DNA of 51,283 nt from UBA4363 sp002393965 (GCA_946542925.1 CAMNLA010000004.1:1-51283), one strand, 5' to 3'. Numbered from the stretch's first letter, positions 1 to 8,192 are shown. Notes: generated from the letters alone by a model not told the origin. A program made the numbers and translations.

Positions 1-29
1 ACAGGCAGGGATGTCGGAGCAAGCCGAGC

Positions 30-56
30 GCAGAGTTATGCATGCATAATCTCTGC
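30..56. repeat. 27-nt inverted repeat with perfect 14-bp palindrome core
   Basis: GCAGAG (30-35) and CTCTGC (51-56) flank the perfect palindrome TTATGCATGCATAA (36-49). As RNA it would fold into a tall hairpin, but no T-run follows on either strand, so it is not a classic terminator. It could be a protein-binding site or part of a repeat element that continues beyond the window. Function unknown. Confidence 0.6.
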
Positions 57-100
57 CGAGGCGCCGCCCGATTCCTTGCGAAGCAAAATGTAGCCCGAAG

Positions 101-174
101 GGCGGAGTCCCTGTAAAAAACGTATTATTCCTCTTAGAACTCCGTAGGAGCGTCACCCTTCAACCCGTCCAAAC
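101..174. repeat. dispersed intergenic repeat, copy 1
   Basis: This copy has a block like GGCGGAGTCCCTG, then AGAACTCCGTAGG at about 136-148, then CCGTCCAAAC ending at 174. The same blocks occur in the same order near 13641-13713 and, in shorter form, near 12289-12326. The distance from TAGG to CGTCCAAAC is 16-17 nt in all three. All copies lie outside genes. Confidence 0.6.
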
Positions 175-222
175 ACACCCTGTCTGCCCAGCCCCGTCAC
201 GACACCACAACACACAAATCAA

Positions 223-262
223 TAAAAAAAACGGGAACGACACCATACGCCGTCCCCGCTTT
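223..262 (-). terminator. rho-independent terminator of ribBA
   Basis: Read on the minus strand, a GC-rich stem (CGGGGACGGC with CGTTCCCG, one or two mismatches) is followed by a run of eight T. It starts about 20 nt after the ribBA stop codon. Confidence 0.75.
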
Positions 263-282
263 TCTGTATCGTTCTCCTACTT

Positions 283-1497
283 CTATTTCGAGTTCTTGAG
301 AATATGCCCCATCCGCTTGCGCTTCGTCTCCAGATAGAAAGCGTTCCATTTGTTTGGCAACACCTCAATAGGAACGTTCTCGGTGATTTCAAGCCCATAC
401 GACTCCAGTCCGATGCGCTTGACGGGATTGTTCGTCAACAGACGCATCTTGGTGATGCCGAGCTCACGTAGGATGCTGGCCCCAACACCGTAGTCACGCT
501 CGTCAGGGTCGAATCCGAGATGCACGTTGGCATCCACCGTGTCATAGCCCTGCTCCTGCAGTTTGTACGCCTCGATCTTGTTCATCAGCCCGATGCCACG
601 ACCCTCCTGGTGTAGATAGACAATGACTCCCTTGCCCTCTTTCTCAATGGTCTGCATGGCTTTGTGCAACTGCTCTCCACAGTCACAGCGCATCGAACCG
701 AAAATGTCGCCCGTAGCGCAGGACGAGTGGACGCGTACCAGTACCGGCTCGTCTTGTTTCCACGTTCCTTTGATCAGGGCTATATGCTCCAGTCCGTTGG
801 ACTTCTGACGGAACGGTATGAGGTGGAAATCACCGTAGGCGGTCGGTAGATGGACTTCCTCGCCCCTCTCTATGATCGACTCCTGCTTCAGACGGTAGGC
901 AATCAGGTCTTTGATTGTGATGATCTTGATCTGGAACTGCTCCGCTATCTTGACCAACTCCGGCATCCTCGCCATCGTGCCGTCTTCGTTCATGATTTCC
1001 ATCAGTGCCGCGGCGGGATATAGACCCGCAAGACGCGCCAGGTCAATGGAGGCTTCCGTATGGCCAGCCCTGCGCAACACTCCTTTGTCCTGTGCGTAGA
1101 GGGGGTTGATATGCCCTGGTCGGCCAAATGTCTGAGGCGTCGATTTAGGATCACACAGCGCCAGGATCGTGGCGGCTCTGTCATGTGCCGAGACTCCCGT
1201 GGTGCAGCCTTCCAACTTGTCAATCGTTACCGTGAATGGCGTGCCGAGAACCGAGGTGTTGTCCGTTACCTGATGCGGCAGGTCCAACTCCCGACAACGC
1301 GACAGCGTGATGGGTGCACAGAGTACTCCACGTGCGTGTTTCAACATGAAATTGACTTTCTCCGGCGTGATCTTCTCTGCCGCTATGATGAAGTCGCCCT
1401 CGTTCTCTCGCTCTTCGTCATCAACGACAATGAGGAATTTACCTTCCCTGAAGTCTTCAATAGCCTCTTCTATCGTATTCAGTTTGTAGTTGCTCAT
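283..1497 (-). CDS. ribBA: bifunctional 3,4-dihydroxy-2-butanone-4-phosphate synthase / GTP cyclohydrolase II
   Basis: This enzyme makes both riboflavin precursors: the C4 unit from ribulose 5-phosphate and the pyrimidine from GTP. The 404 residues match a full-length RibBA fusion. Residues 1 to about 205 are the DHBP synthase domain, with the acidic motif DDEERENEGD at 26-35 and RPGHINP near 126-132. Residues about 210-404 are GTP cyclohydrolase II, with the zinc cysteines C260, C271 and C273 and the HQEGRGIG motif. It starts with ATG 27 nt after the lptF-like gene on the same strand, so the two are probably co-transcribed. No FMN riboswitch is visible in the short gap. A terminator follows. 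The other riboflavin gene in the window, ribH, lies near 17.1 kb. Confidence 0.96.
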   Translation of the reverse strand: MSNYKLNTIEEAIEDFREGKFLIVVDDEERENEGDFIIAAEKITPEKVNFMLKHARGVLCAPITLSRCRELDLPHQVTDNTSVLGTPFTVTIDKLEGCTTGVSAHDRAATILALCDPKSTPQTFGRPGHINPLYAQDKGVLRRAGHTEASIDLARLAGLYPAAALMEIMNEDGTMARMPELVKIAEQFQIKIITIKDLIAYRLKQESIIERGEEVHLPTAYGDFHLIPFRQKSNGLEHIALIKGTWKQDEPVLVRVHSSCATGDIFGSMRCDCGEQLHKAMQTIEKEGKGVIVYLHQEGRGIGLMNKIEAYKLQEQGYDTVDANVHLGFDPDERDYGVGASILRELGITKMRLLTNNPVKRIGLESYGLEITENVPIEVLPNKWNAFYLETKRKRMGHILKNSK

Positions 1498-1524
1498 GAT
1501 ATATTTATGGGATTATTTTTTTTT

Positions 1525-3030
1525 CTATTCATTTGGTTCATCGGCCCCTTGCTTCTTGTGGAAGGTGAATCGCTTTTTCAGTTTGTCGATGAAGATAATG
1601 TAGGCGTCGGAGTTGAATACCGGCGAGTCTTTGGCGGCTTTGAAGGTGAAGAAGATGCCGATAGGCAGGATGCAGGCCGACGAGAGCCAGATACCCTGCC
1701 ATGCCTCCCAATGACCGTCACGGGCCATCTTGTAACCCGAGTTGTCAATGATGTAGTACACGATGAAGAAGGCGACCGAGATGACGACTGGCATGCCCAG
1801 ACCGCCCTTGCGGATAATGGCTCCAAGCGGCGCTCCGATGAAGAAGAAAACCAGACACGCAAACGACAGCGTGAACTTGCGGTGCCATTCAATGAGGTGA
1901 CGGGTCATGATGTACCGCTCACTCTCAATGAACATCTTCTGGTTGACAACCTCGTCACGGTCCATCTTGGCCTCTGTTCTCGCCCAGTTCCGTATGTTCT
2001 TCCGCTCTGTCGGATTCAGCGACGCCTCCAACGCTTGCGCCGAGACAGCTTTCAGTTCTGGACGCATGGCGATGCGGTCGGATGCGATGAATTGTCCTGG
2101 GAAATGACGCCGGTCGAAGAAGTGGGTGGAGGTGAAGCCTCTCATGTACTCTTTCTCCTGGCGTGCAATGACAACCTCCAGCGAGTCAATCGTACGCTGC
2201 AGGCGGTTCAGGTCCTTGGACATGTAGTCGTCTTTCATGACTTCTTCATCCATGCGCGCAAAGTTGGTGTTGAAGTCGATGACAAACTGTTTCCGGACAA
2301 AGGACTCACGACGGTACGGTACGTTGCCCGTGGTGTTGATGCCCGTGGTGGGTTTCGACGCATCACGCAGGTTCTCAAACGACTCTCCGTTGTACAACGT
2401 GACCACGAGGTAGGTCTTGTCCGACGACATCTGCATGCGTGCCGAATCGGCGGTCGTGACCGTCGCATTGTTGAACCCGTTCGAGAAGTTATAGACCATC
2501 ACGCTCTCCAGCAGCTTCCGCTCTTTGTCTTTGTGACGGACGTAGATGTTATAGCCCGATATGCCGGAATAGAATTCTCCCGTCGGGATCTCCAGTTCAG
2601 GTGAGGTCTGACGCAAGGAGTAGATCAGCGTCCACAACCGCTGTTGCGAAAGAGGCAGTACGTTGTTCGAGAAGAAAAAGGCCCCGATGGAGAGGATCGT
2701 GATGAAGAGGGCAAGCGGCGCCATGATACGGAAAAGGGAGATGCCCGCAGCCTTCATGGCGGTAAGCTCGAATTTCTCTCCCAGGTTTCCGAAGGTCATC
2801 AGCGATGCCAACAGGATCGCAAGCGGCAATGCCAGCGGAATCACCGTGAGCGAGGAGTAGAAGAAGAACTCGAATATGACCGAGGCATCCAATCCCTTGC
2901 CGATTACGTCGTTGACGTGCTTCCACAGAAATTGCATCAGCAGAATGAAACTGCTGATGAAGAACGTGGCGAAAAAGATACCGACAAAGTGACGGAGTAG
3001 GTACCGGTCTATGCGTTGCGTCCCAACCAT
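1525..3030 (-). CDS. LptF/LptG (YjgP/YjgQ) family permease
   Basis: This is an inner-membrane subunit of the type that, with LptB, extracts lipopolysaccharide and passes it to the periplasmic bridge. The 501-aa product has three N-terminal membrane helices (roughly residues 15-35, 55-80 and 100-125), a long periplasmic region (about 125-390) and three C-terminal helices ending near 470, which is the LptF/G layout. It is longer than the roughly 360-aa proteobacterial proteins, as is usual in Bacteroidetes. The frame stays open upstream to 3078. I chose the ATG at 3030 because RIDRYLLRHF, the conserved family start, follows it. A TATCTTTG box lies only 8 nt before this ATG, so the message may be nearly leaderless. 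ribBA follows after 27 nt. Confidence 0.88.
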   Translation of the reverse strand: MVGTQRIDRYLLRHFVGIFFATFFISSFILLMQFLWKHVNDVIGKGLDASVIFEFFFYSSLTVIPLALPLAILLASLMTFGNLGEKFELTAMKAAGISLFRIMAPLALFITILSIGAFFFSNNVLPLSQQRLWTLIYSLRQTSPELEIPTGEFYSGISGYNIYVRHKDKERKLLESVMVYNFSNGFNNATVTTADSARMQMSSDKTYLVVTLYNGESFENLRDASKPTTGINTTGNVPYRRESFVRKQFVIDFNTNFARMDEEVMKDDYMSKDLNRLQRTIDSLEVVIARQEKEYMRGFTSTHFFDRRHFPGQFIASDRIAMRPELKAVSAQALEASLNPTERKNIRNWARTEAKMDRDEVVNQKMFIESERYIMTRHLIEWHRKFTLSFACLVFFFIGAPLGAIIRKGGLGMPVVISVAFFIVYYIIDNSGYKMARDGHWEAWQGIWLSSACILPIGIFFTFKAAKDSPVFNSDAYIIFIDKLKKRFTFHKKQGADEPNE

Positions 3031-3038
3031 AATGCGTA

Positions 3039-3046
3039 CAAAGATA
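3039..3046 (-). promoter_or_regulatory. -7 box of the lptF-like gene
   Basis: On the minus strand this reads TATCTTTG, a perfect TAnnTTTG Bacteroidetes -7 element. Only 8 nt separate it from the chosen ATG at 3030. I see no good TTTG -33 element at 19-20 nt. It is one of four boxes in the window placed this close to a start codon. Confidence 0.5.
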
Positions 3047-3361
3047 CGAAAAGGTCGGGCAATCCGACTCCTCTTCAATGACGAAAGTCCCCATGACGGT
3101 CAAAAAAAGACCTCAAATCAGTCTCTTTCCAGAACGTGCCACATGGTAATGGCTTCTCTTTCTCGCCTGTTTGCGCATAGAATATTTGTATTGTTTACCT
3201 GTTTAAATATCTTTTTATTTTAGAATATATGTCTATGAAATTAAATTTATAAGGAATATTTTCTGAATATTGCGATAGATTATGGAATTTGATTTTATAA
3301 ATACGACCTTTGCGTAGAAAATCAATTGACTGTTTTAACGATTAAGGAAAGGAGGAACCCA

Positions 3362-4522
3362 ATGATAGGATTTGAATACTACAACCCCTCACGTATCGTT
3401 TTCGGGGAAGAGAGCGAACAGCAACTCACGCGACTGCTGAAAGCCTACGAAGTAAAGTCTCTCTTGCTGGTCTATAGTGGCGACTTTGTCAAGACTCTCG
3501 GCATCTATGATGTCATCATTTCGTCCGTTTCACAACTCCACATCCGTTTCTTGGAGTCTGGTGATGTGGTACCTAATCCGCAGGTCAGCCTCGTGCGTGA
3601 CCTTGTGCGGCAGGGCAGGAGGAATAATGTCGATTTCGTCCTCGCAGTGGGCGGTGGCAGCGCCATCGATACCGCCAAGGCAGTCGCTCTCGGCATACCC
3701 TATGACGGCGACGTATGGGACTTTTTCGATAAGAATGTCTCTCCCGACTCCGTCCTGCCCGTCGGCGTGATTGCTACCACCGCTTCCAGTGGCTCCGAAA
3801 CGTCCAACGCCGCTATCCTCTCCAATGGCAACTGGAAACTTGGATTCGAGGACGACCGCATCATTCCGAAGTTCGCGATCATGAACCCCAGGTTCACAGC
3901 CTCTCTGCCTGCCTATCCGACGTTCGTCGGGGTCGCCGACGTACTCTCTCACTTGCTCGAAAGGTATTTCTCCGAACCGCGACCATCCGATACGACTGAC
4001 CGTCTGATCGAGGGCGCCGTCCACGCTCTCCTGCTCAATGCCGACCGCCTGCTGCTCAATCTTCACGATATCAACGCTCGCGCCGAGATCCAGTGGCTCG
4101 CTTCCGTCGCACACAATAATTTCCTCGATGCAGGACGCCAGGCGGACTGGGGATCTCACCGTATCGAACACGAACTCTCCGCCCAATACAATATCACCCA
4201 CGGAGAGGGCATGGCAGTCGTCCTCGTCGCGTGGATGCGTTATGCCGCCGCTCATAAACCCTTCCGTCTTGCTCAACTCGCTTCCCGCGTCTTCGGCTTC
4301 GACGCTCTCGACTACGACGAATCACGCCGCGCCATTCTGCTCTCCGAGTCGCTCGAGGCGTTCTTCCGCAAGATAGGACTGAGAACACGTCTCTCCGAAC
4401 TCCAGATCGACGACCGCGACTTCTCCCTCATGGCCCAGCGTGCCACACGTAACGGCAACGTCGGACACTACCTCTCCCTCTCTGCCGAGTCCATCGTTGA
4501 GATTCTCCGAATCGCACTCTGA
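3362..4522 (+). CDS. iron-containing alcohol dehydrogenase, butanol dehydrogenase / YqhD type
   Basis: This is predicted to be a cytosolic NAD(P)H-dependent dehydrogenase that interconverts aldehydes and alcohols. The 386-aa length and N-terminal EYYNPSRIVFG fit the YqhD/BDH subfamily. GGGSAIDTAKA (residues about 97-107) is the dinucleotide-binding site. DWGSHRIEHELSAQYNITHG near 261-280 carries the His residues expected to bind metal. The start at 3362 is set by a strong ribosome-binding site (AAGGAGGAAC) just upstream. The earlier in-frame TTG at 3326 has none. Codons here are unusually rich in third-position C compared with neighbours, which may mean high expression or a different origin. 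The next gene follows after 68 nt on the same strand. The substrate cannot be told from sequence. Confidence 0.9.
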   Translation: MIGFEYYNPSRIVFGEESEQQLTRLLKAYEVKSLLLVYSGDFVKTLGIYDVIISSVSQLHIRFLESGDVVPNPQVSLVRDLVRQGRRNNVDFVLAVGGGSAIDTAKAVALGIPYDGDVWDFFDKNVSPDSVLPVGVIATTASSGSETSNAAILSNGNWKLGFEDDRIIPKFAIMNPRFTASLPAYPTFVGVADVLSHLLERYFSEPRPSDTTDRLIEGAVHALLLNADRLLLNLHDINARAEIQWLASVAHNNFLDAGRQADWGSHRIEHELSAQYNITHGEGMAVVLVAWMRYAAAHKPFRLAQLASRVFGFDALDYDESRRAILLSESLEAFFRKIGLRTRLSELQIDDRDFSLMAQRATRNGNVGHYLSLSAESIVEILRIAL

Positions 4523-4590
4523 CAGGACAAACACAAAACTCGCAACTTTTTTATTCATACTAACTTTTAAAAGATGGAGGAACAAACACA

Positions 4591-5145
4591 ATGGCAAGAG
4601 TACATTTGAAACAGCCGGACGAACTCACCGGCGAAGCACGCAAGGCATTCGACGAACTCAATGCAAAAGGCAAGATCACCAACATGAAACTCGCTATGCT
4701 ACAGGATTACGGAACCTACCGGGCTTTCATGGGTTGGTACGACTCATGGGCAAGTCTCGAAAAGACCGTCGGATTGCGCGCTGCAACCATCTACGCCCAC
4801 TCGGTCTCGACCACCAACGGATGCCTGCTCTGCTCGCTGTTCTTTATCAGCGACCTCAAGGCGCTCGGGATCGACCCGAACAATTTCGATCTCAGCGAAA
4901 ACGAACTTCTGCTGCGTCAACTTGGCCAGCAGATCGTCAAGGACCCTACAAAGGTGTCCGACGATCTGCTCAATGCCCTGCGTAAGTTCTATTCCGACAC
5001 CGAAATCATCATCATCGTCGGATTCGCGGCCCAGATGCAGGCTACCAACAACTTCAACTCCGTTCTCGGCGTGGATGTCGATGCCCGACTCCTGCCGCTC
5101 CGTGACGAGTTCGTTGCCCCTACTTGGCGCGACGATATAAAGTAA
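4591..5145 (+). CDS. carboxymuconolactone decarboxylase / AhpD-fold protein
   Basis: This is a 184-aa all-helical protein of the CMD/AhpD superfamily, whose members include alkylhydroperoxidases and decarboxylases. The family's CxxC motif is present (C78 and C81, in GCLLCSLFF). The His normally four residues after the second Cys is Phe here (F85), and the Glu usually found upstream is not seen, so classical AhpD peroxidase chemistry is doubtful. A good ribosome-binding site (GGAGG) precedes the ATG. It lies 68 nt after the alcohol dehydrogenase, shares its C-rich codon bias, and is followed by a strong terminator, so the two genes are probably one transcript. A redox role is inference. Confidence 0.78.
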   Translation: MARVHLKQPDELTGEARKAFDELNAKGKITNMKLAMLQDYGTYRAFMGWYDSWASLEKTVGLRAATIYAHSVSTTNGCLLCSLFFISDLKALGIDPNNFDLSENELLLRQLGQQIVKDPTKVSDDLLNALRKFYSDTEIIIIVGFAAQMQATNNFNSVLGVDVDARLLPLRDEFVAPTWRDDIK

Positions 5146-5210
5146 CCCTGCTCACGACTCCGCCGACGGGCTTTAGCCAATCCATGCCACCCGCATGATA
5201 TTCTTTCTCG

Positions 5211-5241
5211 GACAGAGGCGTTCTTGCCTCTGTCTTTTTTT
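5211..5241 (+). terminator. rho-independent terminator of the dehydrogenase-CMD unit
   Basis: Perfect 9-bp stem GACAGAGGC / GCCTCTGTC with a 6-nt loop, followed by a run of T. It lies 66 nt after the CMD-fold stop codon. Confidence 0.85.
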
Positions 5242-5246
5242 GCATT

Positions 5247-5390
5247 CATCAGGTCAAAGACTACGGCAGATACGAACTTGCAGGCTTCTCGGAAAAGGTA
5301 AAACGCCACTACCGTGACACGCACTGGGAAAAGGATTTGCAAAAGGCCTACGATGCAGGACGGCGAATGGCAGAGAGCATCTCACAATAA
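5247..5390 (+). pseudogene. 3' remnant of an unidentified gene
   Basis: An open frame of about 47 codons ends in TAA at 5388-5390 and reads like real protein, containing the segments VKDYGRYELAGFSEKVKR and AYDAGRRMAESIS. It has no ATG or ribosome-binding site. The frame runs back into the terminator hairpin and meets a stop at 5196-5198. Codon choice resembles the preceding two genes. It looks like the C-terminal tail of a gene whose front was deleted. The last 30 residues weakly recall the closing helix of patatin-like phospholipases, but I would not assign a family. Confidence 0.45.
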
Positions 5391-5470
5391 CTGTAATTCC
5401 ACATAATAGGAGCGTCGCTACCATCCATGCCTGTATCGCTTCATAATGGGGAGGAAGGAGGCGTGTCCGC

Positions 5471-5947
5471 TTAAAGAATCGTATCGGAGAAGGAGAGTGG
5501 AAGAAGGTCATGAACACAGGACAATAGTGTGACGTCCCTGCCATCATAGAGAAGAACCTGAATGGGATGACCATAGCGCTTTTCCGACTCCAAGAGTACC
5601 TGACGACAACTGCCACACGGCGGTACTGGGTGAGGTACAACCAGCCCGTCTCGCCTCGCAACAATCGCTATCGCAATGGGCTCCTTGTCGGGATACGTAG
5701 CATTGGCATGGAACAATGCAACTCGCTCGGCACATAACCCGGACGGATAGGCCGCATTCTCCTGGTTATTCCCTCCTACAAGGGTGCCGTCAGATAGGAG
5801 CACCGCCGCCCCTACCTGAAATCCTGAGTACGGTGCATACGCTCGACAACTCTCTTCCTCGGCACGACGTACCGCATCCTGCAGACACATGGGAAGCTCT
5901 GTAAGAGCAAGGGTGGAATACGTGAATGAGAAGTCGTGTGTTTCCAT
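5471..5947 (-). CDS. cdd: cytidine deaminase
   Basis: It deaminates cytidine and deoxycytidine to uridine and deoxyuridine in pyrimidine salvage. The 158-aa product has the zinc-site motifs of the small homotetrameric deaminases: CAE at residues 72-74 (zinc Cys and catalytic Glu) and PCGSC at 110-114 (two zinc Cys). The substrate-binding region GNNQENAAYPSG is at 59-70. The frame stays open upstream to 6061, but that part does not resemble the family, so I take the ATG at 5947. It is divergent from the glucosaminidase gene and appears to be a single-gene unit. Confidence 0.93.
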   Translation of the reverse strand: METHDFSFTYSTLALTELPMCLQDAVRRAEEESCRAYAPYSGFQVGAAVLLSDGTLVGGNNQENAAYPSGLCAERVALFHANATYPDKEPIAIAIVARRDGLVVPHPVPPCGSCRQVLLESEKRYGHPIQVLLYDGRDVTLLSCVHDLLPLSFSDTIL

Positions 5948-6028
5948 GGACGCTTGATTGGGAATTAAAAAGGAATACCGCAATGGCAATTTGTGCTTCG
6001 TAAAGGTAATAATATTCAAGGAAAAACG

Positions 6029-6036
6029 TAAATTTG
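6029..6036 (+). promoter_or_regulatory. -7 box of the glucosaminidase gene
   Basis: TAAATTTG matches TAnnTTTG, 32 nt before the ATG at 6069. No clear TTTG is seen at the -33 spacing. Confidence 0.45.
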
Positions 6037-6068
6037 CGAGATAAAAACCTGAATACGTCAAATAGAAT

Positions 6069-7157
6069 ATGAAACGAATCGCACTTCTGTTGCTCCTCTG
6101 TCTCTCGTCCTACTGCCTGCTGGCACAGAAACAGAACCAGGCTTATCTCGACTATATCGAGAAATACAAGAAGGAAGCAATAGAAGGAATGGATCGTTTC
6201 GGTGTGCCTGCCAGTATCACCCTTGCCCAGGGACTTCTCGAGAGCGGTGCCGGACGTAGTGAACTGACGAAAAAGTCAAACAACCACTTCGGCATTAAAT
6301 GCGGTCGAAACTGGACGGGCGATAAGGTGTATTACGATGACGATGAGAAACACGAGTGCTTCCGCAAGTATGCCTCCGCGCTCGAGAGTTATGAGGACCA
6401 CTGCCTCTTCCTGAAACGTAATCCAAGATACGCTTCCCTCTTCCAACTCTCCAAGACTGACTACAAGGGTTGGGCGAATGGACTCAAGGCAGCAGGATAC
6501 GCCACCAATCCACGTTATGCGCAACTGCTGATTGGACTGATTGAGGATTATGATCTCGCGAAGTACGATAAGATGAAGAGCGGTGCAGAACCGGAAAAGA
6601 ATTTTAAACCGCAATCGACAACGCCTTCTCAGACCGATAAGACAGACCCTAAACACGATAAGAAACAGAATAAAAAGAAGAAGAAACAGCCGAAAGCCAA
6701 GAAGGGTGAGAGAAAAACGGCTCTCGGACGATTCCTGAGCGAACGAAAGGCGCAGTCCAAGGATGAAAAGGAACGAGATCGCATCTTCGAGGAAACAGAA
6801 TACATAGGCGAAATAGCCGCCTTCCGCTCTCATGATATCAAAAAAGTGAACGGTGTGAAGTGTGTGGTCGCTTACCGTGGCGATACCTATGAAGCCATAG
6901 CCGAGGAGTTCGGTAAATTCGAAAGCGAACTGCTGAAATACAATGAGGTGAAGTACGGCGCTCAACCGAAAATAGGAGAGTACGTCTATCTGCAAAAGAA
7001 AAAGAAAACAGGGAACGGTACCTACGTGGCAGAAAATGGAGAGACAGTCTATGACATCGCTCAACGTACTGGTGTGCGACTCAAGAGCCTCTACGAACTC
7101 AATGGCTTGACTTATGGCAAGGAGGTCAAGGCAGGGGACGTGCTCCGACTGAAATAA
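6069..7157 (+). CDS. secreted N-acetylglucosaminidase with LysM repeats (GH73 type)
   Basis: This is a predicted peptidoglycan hydrolase that cuts N-acetylglucosamine linkages. A signal peptide (about residues 1-20, ending LLAQ) is followed by a glucosaminidase domain (about 25-165). That domain holds ITLAQGLLESGAGRS with the likely catalytic Glu, and SNNHFGIKC. A Lys-rich linker follows (about 178-225, containing KKKKKQPKAKKG). Two LysM-like cell-wall-binding modules (about 270-315 and 318-362) each have the GDT/GET-Y-IA-F/T pattern. The basic linker may hold the protein to anionic envelope polymers. It is followed 41 nt later by a DUF721 gene and then a transglycosylase-like gene, so the three may form an operon. 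Confidence 0.9.
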   Translation: MKRIALLLLLCLSSYCLLAQKQNQAYLDYIEKYKKEAIEGMDRFGVPASITLAQGLLESGAGRSELTKKSNNHFGIKCGRNWTGDKVYYDDDEKHECFRKYASALESYEDHCLFLKRNPRYASLFQLSKTDYKGWANGLKAAGYATNPRYAQLLIGLIEDYDLAKYDKMKSGAEPEKNFKPQSTTPSQTDKTDPKHDKKQNKKKKKQPKAKKGERKTALGRFLSERKAQSKDEKERDRIFEETEYIGEIAAFRSHDIKKVNGVKCVVAYRGDTYEAIAEEFGKFESELLKYNEVKYGAQPKIGEYVYLQKKKKTGNGTYVAENGETVYDIAQRTGVRLKSLYELNGLTYGKEVKAGDVLRLK

Positions 7158-7198
7158 TCCCGGGCAGACCGCCGTAACCACTCCAACCTAAAAAGAGT

Positions 7199-7489
7199 AT
7201 GAAGAAACGAGACGAACAGACGGTAGGCGACGTCGTACGTGAATATCTGAAGGCTCAGGGACTCGAACGACAGATGGCAGAAGCTGAAGTGCTGAATGCG
7301 TTTCAAGACTTGATAGGCAAGGAGATGGCAAGGTATTGCGGCGAGGTGCACTTCCGAAATGGTACGCTATGCATCGAGGTTCGAAGCGCAGTGCTGAAGA
7401 ATGAAATGATGATGAACCGCGAAAAAATGCGCAACGATATGAACCGAAAAGCAGGCATGGAGGTGGTGGAACGAATCTTTTTGGTTTAG
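7199..7489 (+). CDS. DUF721 family protein
   Basis: A 96-aa protein with the DUF721 (DciA-like) core: an N-terminal helix (VGDVVREYLKAQGLE), a central segment on FQDLIGKEMARYCGEV, and a conserved strand LCIEVRSAVLKNEM. DUF721 proteins are small nucleic-acid-linked proteins, and the DciA branch loads the replicative helicase. Whether this short Bacteroidales version does so is not shown. It usually sits near recF, but here it lies between two muralytic genes, 8 kb from recF. Confidence 0.8.
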   Translation: MKKRDEQTVGDVVREYLKAQGLERQMAEAEVLNAFQDLIGKEMARYCGEVHFRNGTLCIEVRSAVLKNEMMMNREKMRNDMNRKAGMEVVERIFLV

Positions 7490-7526
7490 GAATGGATAGA
7501 AATCAAGCTTCTATATTTTATTTCTT

Positions 7527-8192
7527 ATGAACGCACGTATTCTCTTCTCTCTTCTCCCAGGCTTCACCGCTTCGTGTACGCTGGTGGTGTTCCTCTTCTC
7601 TCTTTTCCCCTTTTCCGTGGTAGCACAGGACAGGACAGATTCAATCTCTTCTCATTATTACGTTTTACCCGATTCTGCAAAAAAGGTCCATTTCTTCCTC
7701 CTGAAGGATAGTGCACAGTTCAAGGAGGAAATGGAACGGCCAATACGTGAGATGGCAATGCGATATGCACATGTGGACAGCGATTCAACGGTGCTCGATA
7801 CGCTTATCATGGAGATCGATACGGAACATTTCGACTGGAATCCGGTTATGGATGCAATCATCGAGATTGAAAGCCGTGGCAATGCCCAGGCACGCAATGG
7901 TATCTACGTGGGGGTAATGCAGATATCTCCTATGCTCGTGAAGGAATGTAATAACATCTTGAAACGACGTGGAAGCTCAAACCGCTTCTCTTTGTCGGAC
8001 CGTTGGAGTTTGACCAAGTCAAAGGAGATGTTCGTCGTTATGATGTCACAGTTTAACCCCGAAAATGACATCGATAAGGCTTTCCGTATCTGGAAGGGAG
8101 GACCCTACCACCGCAGGGCAAGTACCCAGAAGTATGTAAACCGCGCACGCGCTATCATGCAACGCAATATCGAGTCAGGCAAATACGACTGA
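7527..8192 (+). CDS. secreted lytic-transglycosylase-like protein
   Basis: This 221-aa protein has a signal peptide (about residues 1-33, ending VVAQ). The core from about 113 to 215 resembles a soluble lytic transglycosylase fold: MDAIIEIESRGNAQA carries the likely catalytic Glu and is followed by YVGVMQISP, the family's G-x-MQI-P motif. The C-terminal stretch FRIWKGGPYHRRASTQKYV fits the closing part of such domains. The region between (about 35-105) has no recognised domain. It follows the DUF721 gene by 37 nt. Transglycosylase activity is a reasonable inference, not certain. Confidence 0.75.
   Translation: MNARILFSLLPGFTASCTLVVFLFSLFPFSVVAQDRTDSISSHYYVLPDSAKKVHFFLLKDSAQFKEEMERPIREMAMRYAHVDSDSTVLDTLIMEIDTEHFDWNPVMDAIIEIESRGNAQARNGIYVGVMQISPMLVKECNNILKRRGSSNRFSLSDRWSLTKSKEMFVVMMSQFNPENDIDKAFRIWKGGPYHRRASTQKYVNRARAIMQRNIESGKYD

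Larger units (their letters stand above)
1..282. other. intergenic region at the window edge
   Basis: No convincing coding frame is seen. The stretch holds a long palindrome (30-56), a degenerate repeat unit (about 101-174) and the ribBA terminator (223-262). Its left boundary is cut by the window, so any element here may be incomplete. Confidence 0.6.
5146..5470. other. intergenic region with terminator and coding remnant
   Basis: This 325-bp gap holds a terminator (5211-5241), the tail of a decayed gene (5247-5390) and, around 5402-5430, a sequence starting ATAGGAGCGTC that resembles part of the dispersed repeat. No intact gene is seen. Confidence 0.55.

Noticed and set aside
283..1524. 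FMN riboswitch upstream of ribBA or ribH
   Set aside because: The gap before ribBA is only 27 nt, and the ribH leader holds just a simple hairpin. No conserved multi-stem aptamer was found.
1060..2604. 514-codon open frame on the plus strand
   Set aside because: It lies antisense across ribBA and the lptF-like gene, both of which have clear family motifs. Its translation is low-complexity Arg/Val/Asp with no recognisable domain.
6276..7181. 301-codon minus-strand frame
   Set aside because: Antisense to the glucosaminidase gene, whose LysM and catalytic motifs are convincing. The antisense product is hydrophobic noise from the Lys-rich linker.
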